Shown here one piece after another: positions 33,302 through 37,303 of a stretch of DNA of 37,303 nucleotides. The notes under the pieces were generated by a model. That model saw only the letters and a list, made by a program, of their open reading frames with translations, had not been told where the DNA came from and made no database searches. The DNA is from CAILLO01 sp964579735 (GTDB lineage: Bacteria > Bacillota > Clostridia > Saccharofermentanales > UBA5734). How positions within the stretch are numbered: the first letter of the stretch is position 1; the number at the start of each line of letters is the position of its first letter. The stretch spans positions 1 through 37,303 of the forward strand of contig CAZOHH010000015.1 in assembly GCA_964579735.1 (NCBI GenBank). Direction: 5' to 3'. Made by a program: the position numbers and the translations under genes.

Positions 33302-34590
33302 CTCACTCCTCCCGTTTCATAGACGATCCTGCCGTTGACCAGGGTCGCGACCACTCGTGCAGTGGAATGCGCGCCGTCGAAGGGTGAATTCTTCGACTTG
33401 GAGACCATTTCGGCGCGATGGAAGATCCATGGACCCCCGGTTTCGAAGATCGTGATATCCGCCGGAGCTCCGATGCCCAGGGTTCCGCGTCCGATTCGCA
33501 GGAGGCGTGAAGGGGCCAGGGACATGAGCTCGACGAAGCGTGAAAGCGAAACGATGCCGCCTTCCACCAAGCGCGTGTAGGACAAGCCGAATGCGCTTTC
33601 GAATCCATCGATGCCGGAGTTCGCCAGGGCGAACTCGATGTCCTTCTCGTCGGCGTGATGCGGCGCATGGTCCGTCGCCAGCATATCGACCGTGCCGTCG
33701 GCGATGCCCTCGAGCACCGCCGCCACATCCCGGGAAGACCGAAGGGGCGGGTTGACCTTGGCCAGCGTGTTGAAGCCCAGGCAGGCTTCGTCGGTCAGGA
33801 GGAAATAATGCGGGCAGGTTTCGCAAGTCACCTTCACGCCACGGAGCTTGGCGGCTCGGATCATGGCGATGGAACCTGCGGTGCTCACATGGGCGATGTG
33901 GACCGGCACATCGAGATACTCGGCCAGCAGGATCTCCCGGGAGGTCATCAGGTCCTCGGCGGTCGCTGGGATGCCCCGGAGACCGAGGACGGTCGAGACG
34001 AATCCTTCGTTCATCTGACCCCCGGCGGAGAGACTCGGCTCTTCGCAGTGGGAGATCACGGGGATTCCGAAGCCGGAGGCATATTGGAGAGCCTTTCGCA
34101 TCATGTCGGCGCTCGCTACGGGTTTTCCGTCATCGGAGACCGCGACGATGCCGGCTTCTGCCATGAGCCCGATATCCGCAAGTTCAGTGCCGGCGAGCCC
34201 TCGGCTGACCGCGCCGATCGGAAAGACGTTGACCACACCCGGGCGGCGGGTCTTGGACAGGATGTATTCGACGACGGTCGCATTGTCGCACACGGGATTC
34301 GTGTTCGGCATGCAGGCTACCGAGGTGAATCCTCCGACGGCCGCGGCTCGCGTACCTGTGGCGATGTCCTCCCGATACTCGAAGCCCGGGTCGCGAAGGT
34401 GGCAGTGAGGGTCGACGAGGCCGGGCACGACGATGCGGTCGGCAGCGGAAAGAATGAGATCCCCTTCTCTTTCGGGGAGGTTCGTCCGGACGTCGGAGAT
34501 GCAACCGTCCACGATCAGGACATCGGCGATTCCATCGAAGCAGGAGGAGGGGTCGACGACGCGGCCTCCACGGATCAGCGTGCGCATCAT
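33298..34590 (-). CDS. pyrC: Dihydroorotase, type I
   Basis: PyrC cyclises carbamoyl aspartate to dihydroorotate. The 430-residue amidohydrolase has the metal motif VDPHCHLRDPGFEYREDI (~58-75), CMPNTNP, VSDDGKPV (the bridging Asp of type I enzymes), SHCEEP, HIAHVST, CPHYFLL and DMLATDHAPH. Tandem ATGs lie at 34590 and 34587; the first overlaps the pyrB stop as ATGA and the second gives a better spacing (8) from GGAGG at 34596-34600. The 3' end overlaps pyrF by 4 bases. Confidence 0.96.
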   Translation of the reverse strand: MMRTLIRGGRVVDPSSCFDGIADVLIVDGCISDVRTNLPEREGDLILSAADRIVVPGLVDPHCHLRDPGFEYREDIATGTRAAAVGGFTSVACMPNTNPVCDNATVVEYILSKTRRPGVVNVFPIGAVSRGLAGTELADIGLMAEAGIVAVSDDGKPVASADMMRKALQYASGFGIPVISHCEEPSLSAGGQMNEGFVSTVLGLRGIPATAEDLMTSREILLAEYLDVPVHIAHVSTAGSIAMIRAAKLRGVKVTCETCPHYFLLTDEACLGFNTLAKVNPPLRSSRDVAAVLEGIADGTVDMLATDHAPHHADEKDIEFALANSGIDGFESAFGLSYTRLVEGGIVSLSRFVELMSLAPSRLLRIGRGTLGIGAPADITIFETGGPWIFHRAEMVSKSKNSPFDGAHSTARVVATLVNGRIVYETGGVR

Positions 34591-35513
34591 GCGTTCCTCC
34601 TTGTCATGAGCAGGTATAGGATGGCCATGCGGACGGCGACCCCATTGGTCACCTGCTCGTCGATGACGGATTGAGGACTTTCGTAGACCAGCGTCGGCAT
34701 CTCGACCCCATGGTTGCACGGCCCAGGGTGCATCAGGAGGGCTCCGGGCTTCGCCAGCGCCAAGCGGTCCAGTGTGATCCCGAAGAATCGGGCATACTCG
34801 GGAATCGACGGAAACAACGCGCTCTTCTGACGTTCGAGCTGGACGCGGAGGCCCATGACGACATCGGCGCCTTCGAGAGCTTCATCGACGCTATGGCAGA
34901 TCCTGGCTCCGGTTCGACCTACTTCCCTGGGCATCAGTGTCGGCGGACCTGCAAGCCGGACGTGGGCGCCCATCTTCTGCAGGCCCCAGAGATTGCTTCG
35001 GGCGACACGGCTGTGGAGGATGTCTCCGACGATGGCGACCTCGAGTCCCTCGAGCTTCCCGTAACGTTCCTTCATCGTGAAGAAGTCGAGCAGCGCCTGC
35101 GTCGGATGTTCATTCATGCCATCTCCGGCGTTGACCACCGAGGCCCGGATCTTCGAAGCGATTCCGTGGGGGGCGCCGGACTGGGGGTGGCGCATCACGA
35201 GGATGTCGGTGGCACAGCGGTCGATGGTCCGCACCGTGTCGAGAAGGCTTTCCCCCTTCTGAACGCTGCTTCCGGAACTCGAGATGTTCGCCGATGCCGC
35301 GCCCATGAATTTGGAGGCCATCTCGAAGGAGAGGCGGGTGCGCGTGCTGTTCTCGTAGAACAGGGTCACGATCGAACGGCCCTGCAGGTGAGCCGTCTTC
35401 TTGTTGTTGGAGTCGAGGATCCGTTTCATGGTCGCGGCGCTCTCGAGGATCAGGTCGATTTCATCCGCCTCGAGCTCCTTCATGCCGAGAAGGTCCTTAC
35501 TGCGCAGCAGCAT
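34587..35513 (-). CDS. pyrB: Aspartate carbamoyltransferase catalytic chain
   Basis: PyrB joins carbamoyl phosphate and aspartate. The 308-residue protein has the carbamoyl-phosphate motif FYENSTRTRLSFEMA (~47-61), SVQKGESLLDT, MRHPQSGAPH, MNEHPTQALLDFFT and MHPGPCNHGVEM. No regulatory pyrI chain is present, as usual for Gram-positives. ATG 35513 lies 17 bases inside the pyrR gene, with AAAGGGGGGA as a weak ribosome site, so translation is likely coupled to pyrR. Confidence 0.97.
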   Translation of the reverse strand: MLLRSKDLLGMKELEADEIDLILESAATMKRILDSNNKKTAHLQGRSIVTLFYENSTRTRLSFEMASKFMGAASANISSSGSSVQKGESLLDTVRTIDRCATDILVMRHPQSGAPHGIASKIRASVVNAGDGMNEHPTQALLDFFTMKERYGKLEGLEVAIVGDILHSRVARSNLWGLQKMGAHVRLAGPPTLMPREVGRTGARICHSVDEALEGADVVMGLRVQLERQKSALFPSIPEYARFFGITLDRLALAKPGALLMHPGPCNHGVEMPTLVYESPQSVIDEQVTNGVAVRMAILYLLMTRRNA

Positions 35514-36057
35514 GTTCGTCCCCCCTTTCGAAGAGGTGGACGCTGTCGATCCCATCGATTTCCTCGACGGAAACGTGAACCAGTTCCGTTTTCGATGTCG
35601 GTACGTTCTTTCCGGTATAATCCGCGCGTACCGGAAGCTCGCGGTGTCCGCGGTCGACGAGCACGGCGAGCTGGATCCCGGAGGGACGGCCCATGTCGAA
35701 GAGCGCTTCGATGGCGGCGCGGGCAGTGCGGCCGGTATAGAGGACGTCGTCCACCAGGACGATCTTCTTTCCATTCACCGGAAAGTGGATTGACGTCCCG
35801 TTCACGAGCGGGTGCTCGGACAGCATGCTGAGATCATCGCGGTAGAAGGTGATGTCGAGGAATCCGGTCTCGGGGCGATGCCCCTCGATCCGTGAGATAT
35901 GGTCCGCGATGCGGTTGGCCAGCGGTACCCCACGTCGTTGGATGCCTATCAGGGCGACGTCTTCGATGCCCTTGTTGCGCTCGATGACTTCGTGCGCGAT
36001 GCGGACCAACGCCCTGTCCATCGCTACCTTGTCCATCAGGAGAGCTTTTTCGGTCAT
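35497..36057 (-). CDS. pyrR: PyrR, pyr operon RNA-binding attenuation protein
   Basis: PyrR binds the pyr leader RNA when UMP is abundant and promotes termination; it often also has uracil phosphoribosyltransferase activity. The 186-residue protein has the PRPP loop VLVDDVLYTGRTARAAIEAL (~100-119), ALIGIQRRGVPLANRI near residue 37 and LVDRGHRELPVRADYTGKNVP in two parts. ATG 36057 has GGAGG five bases upstream; in-frame ATGs further up lie in the attenuator. The gene follows a full PyrR-binding hairpin and terminator, so autoregulation is directly supported by sequence. Confidence 0.97.
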   Translation of the reverse strand: MTEKALLMDKVAMDRALVRIAHEVIERNKGIEDVALIGIQRRGVPLANRIADHISRIEGHRPETGFLDITFYRDDLSMLSEHPLVNGTSIHFPVNGKKIVLVDDVLYTGRTARAAIEALFDMGRPSGIQLAVLVDRGHRELPVRADYTGKNVPTSKTELVHVSVEEIDGIDSVHLFERGDEHAAAQ

Positions 36058-36090
36058 GCCTGCCTCCTTCGACCTTCGGGTCCGGCTTTC

Positions 36091-36121
36091 AAAAAAAGCC
36101 TCCTGCTTTGGTGCAGAAGGC
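36091..36121 (-). terminator. pyr leader attenuator (intrinsic terminator before pyrR)
   Basis: On the - strand, GCCTTCTGC (36121-36113), loop ACCAAA, GCAGGAGGC (36106-36098) with one G-T pair, then seven T (36097-36091). It lies in the leader, 33 bases before pyrR, so it acts as an attenuator. Confidence 0.93.
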
Positions 36122-36200
36122 ATGACCGGCACTCACCCGCCAGGGACGCATACGTCGGCGAATCCAACGAAGCGTATGGTACGTACTCGAGGCAGCCAAC

Positions 36201-36230
36201 CCTTCCGGACTCGCAGGACCGGTTAAAAGG
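36201..36230 (-). promoter_or_regulatory. PyrR-binding anti-antiterminator hairpin
   Basis: On the - strand, CCTT-TTAA-CCGG pairs with CCGG-AAGG around TCCTGCGAGT. It contains GTCCTGCGAG, which fits the PyrR loop pattern GTCCNGNGAG, with the TTAA internal bulge on the 5' side. Its 3' arm GAAGG is complementary to CCTTC in the 5' arm of the downstream terminator, which gives a plausible antiterminator pairing. A second stem CATACG/CGTATG lies between the two. Confidence 0.85.
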
Positions 36231-36242
36231 TCATCTCAGTGA

Positions 36243-36271
36243 ATCATACCGAAACGTTTGACACTTTTCAA
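36243..36271 (-). promoter_or_regulatory. pyr operon promoter
   Basis: On the - strand, TTGAAA (36271-36266), a 17-base spacer and TATGAT (36248-36243). The predicted start near 36236 places the PyrR hairpin right at the beginning of the transcript. The element interleaves with the tRNA-Leu promoter. Confidence 0.85.
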
Positions 36272-36287
36272 GACACCGTGATAAGAT
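36258..36287 (+). promoter_or_regulatory. tRNA-Leu promoter
   Basis: Consensus TTGACA (36258-36263), an 18-base spacer and TAAGAT (36282-36287) with an upstream TGn extension. The predicted start near 36294 is about 25 bases before the mature tRNA. Its -35 lies inside the spacer of the divergent pyr promoter. Confidence 0.85.
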
Positions 36288-36317
36288 TTGCCTGCTCGGC
36301 AGATCCTTGGCCGATAT

Positions 36318-36404
36318 GGGGATGTGGCGGAACCGGCAGACGCGGCAGACTCAAAATCTGTTGACAGAGATGTCGTAAGGGTTCGAGTCCCTTCATCCCC
36401 ACCA
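36318..36404 (+). tRNA. tRNA-Leu (anticodon CAA)
   Basis: Class II tRNA: acceptor GGGGATG (36318-36324) pairs with CATCCCC (36394-36400); discriminator A; CCA encoded (36402-36404). The anticodon stem GCAGA/TCTGT encloses CTCAAAA, giving anticodon CAA at 36352-36354 (reads UUG). A long variable arm GACA-GAGA-TGTC and T-arm AAGGG-TTCGAGT-CCCTT are intact. As a UNN-codon tRNA it would be a substrate for the MiaA and MiaB encoded in this window. Confidence 0.97.
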
Positions 36405-36413
36405 GTAGGATAC

Positions 36414-36442
36414 AAAGGCCGGAACTCGAGTTCCGGCCTTTT
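36414..36442. terminator. Bidirectional terminator between tRNA-Leu and the glycosyltransferase
   Basis: A perfect 28-base palindrome (36414-36441) whose arms read AAAGGCCGGAACTC and GAGTTCCGGCCTTT, followed by one more T. It has T-runs on both strands and ends 4 bases before the stop codon of the convergent gene. Confidence 0.93.
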
Positions 36443-36445
36443 CGT

Positions 36446-37303
36446 TCAATTCCCGTGGACGATCTGCAGAATCCGGTCCACCGCTCCCGCATTTCCAGTG
36501 GCAAGACCTCTTCCGGCCATATCGACGAATCGGCCTGAATTGATTCCATCTTCCAGATAACGGGGGAAGTCCCTGCGATCGAGGTACTCTCCTGCTCCGA
36601 TGCCAAGCAGCCAATCGGAGTTCTTGACCTCCTGATGACCGAGAGGCGAAGTCAGCAGCAAGGGAAGACCGAGTCCACAGTAGAAAACGAGTTCAGAGGG
36701 CTTGGTGACGAGCAGGTCCGTGATCCGGAGTGCAAGGTTGAATGCTTGGAAATAATCCGCTTTTCGTATGCCATGGACGACCGAAGCCTGAGTCTCGTCG
36801 AAGCCAAGGCGAATGATTTTTCTTCGCACGGCATCCCGCACACCAGAATTCGTTCCGCAGGAGACGATGAAACGGTACTTCCCTTCCCGTATGCCGGGAG
36901 ACAATGCATCGAGAAGTTGAAAAGCCGTTCCAAGCTGAGCCCCGGCTCCACCGATGCAGAACATGAGCGTCCTGGGTTGGGAAGCGCCGGCCGAGAGTCG
37001 TCTGTTCCGCACGGACGAATCCTCCCGAAGTATGGATCCATCCGGTCCGGTGTTCTCCACGGGCAGAGGATACCCGGTCACGTGGATGTTCTTGGGAATG
37101 GCTCCGGTTGCGATCATCCTGTCCGCAGTTCTCAAGGTGGGGACAAGGTGGATCTGACGTGGATGCTTCGGATTCGTCGGAAGCCAGACGCGATTGAACT
37201 CGACGTCGCAGATCAGGCCATATACCGGAAGCTCGGTGTATCGCAAGGCTTCCTGCGTGGCAAGGTAGAAGGAACTGAGAATGGGAGCCGGTCTTCGGAC
37301 GAT
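36446..37303 (-). CDS. GT-B fold glycosyltransferase, MGDG synthase/MurG-like (3' part, truncated by window edge)
   Basis: The frame stays open to the right edge, so the 5' end is missing; about 285 residues are seen. The N-terminal visible part (LICDVEFNRVWLPTN, HLVPTLRTADRMIATG, VTGYPLP) resembles the end of the N-domain of MurG/monogalactosyldiacylglycerol-synthase-type enzymes. The C-domain starts with FCIGGAGAQLG, a glycine-rich nucleotide-sugar loop, followed by FIVSCGTNSGVRD and the donor-binding region LLVTKPSELVFYCGLGLPLLLT. It probably transfers a sugar from a UDP-sugar to a lipid or wall precursor at the membrane; donor and acceptor are unknown. A TTG at 37246 is in frame but is not a convincing start, since conserved-looking sequence continues upstream. 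Confidence 0.75.
   Translation of the reverse strand: MVRRPAPILSSFYLATQEALRYTELPVYGLICDVEFNRVWLPTNPKHPRQIHLVPTLRTADRMIATGAIPKNIHVTGYPLPVENTGPDGSILREDSSVRNRRLSAGASQPRTLMFCIGGAGAQLGTAFQLLDALSPGIREGKYRFIVSCGTNSGVRDAVRRKIIRLGFDETQASVVHGIRKADYFQAFNLALRITDLLVTKPSELVFYCGLGLPLLLTSPLGHQEVKNSDWLLGIGAGEYLDRRDFPRYLEDGINSGRFVDMAGRGLATGNAGAVDRILQIVHGN

Noticed and set aside
33655..34674. 339-codon open frame on the + strand opposite pyrC
   Set aside because: Antisense shadow of pyrC with no recognisable features.

Overview
The window looks like chromosomal core sequence from a member of the Bacillota (Gram-positive). By eye the G+C content is moderate to high, with strong AGGAGG-type ribosome binding sites. 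The best lineage evidence is regulatory. There is a perfect Bacillus-type SOS box (CGAAC-N4-GTTTG form) in front of lexA. There is also a PyrR gene heading a pyrimidine operon, with a recognisable PyrR-binding hairpin and a downstream attenuator terminator. I cannot assign family or genus. No phage, insertion sequence, CRISPR array or defence island is visible; most genes are housekeeping.

Layout. (a) 1-1374: 3' part of a secreted beta-propeller protein with a long Thr/Ser/Pro-rich insertion, closed by a terminator. (b) 1484-9445, + strand: a tightly packed run of a GntR/UTRA regulator, a NifS-type cysteine desulfurase with ThiI (tRNA 4-thiouridine), a PurM/HypE-like ATPase, GlyA, RarA and a LarA-family racemase. 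(c) 9590-11228, +: a second cysteine desulfurase with the IscU/NifU scaffold. (d) 11253-17398: single genes and pairs in mixed orientation: a PHP phosphatase (-), an M18 aminopeptidase followed by a PflX-like radical SAM protein (+), a XerC/D-like recombinase (-), Asd (+) and an unknown small membrane protein (-). (e) 17613-18236, +: lexA, divergent from the small membrane protein and overlapping the 3' end of hfq. (f) 36057 down to 18201, - strand: a very long co-directional block. It runs pyrR-pyrB-pyrC-pyrF-carB-pyrK-pyrD-pyrE-like, then a YgjP-like metallopeptidase, miaB, mutS, mutL, miaA and hfq. (g) 36318-36404, +: tRNA-Leu(CAA), whose promoter interleaves with the divergent pyr promoter. 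(h) 36446-37303, -: 3' part of a GT-B glycosyltransferase.

How the genes fit together. The pyr block covers UMP synthesis from carbamoyl phosphate onward under PyrR attenuation, but carA (the glutaminase subunit) is not between pyrC and carB where it is usually found. The pyrE position is taken by a divergent phosphoribosyltransferase-like protein. Two desulfurases split sulfur delivery: one with ThiI for tRNA thiolation, one with IscU for Fe-S clusters, which would supply MiaB and the radical SAM protein. MiaA and MiaB together build ms2i6A37 on tRNAs, flanking MutS and MutL in what looks like one transcription unit.

Points most worth following up: the small membrane protein opposite lexA (a positional analogue of the SOS division inhibitor YneA, but unlike it in sequence), the interlocked pyr/tRNA-Leu promoters, the atypical Hfq, the atypical PyrE, the missing carA, and strong hairpins inside the start of the radical SAM gene. 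I did not find a clearly new multi-gene system. Start sites were chosen by ribosome binding site and family alignment from memory; no database search was possible.
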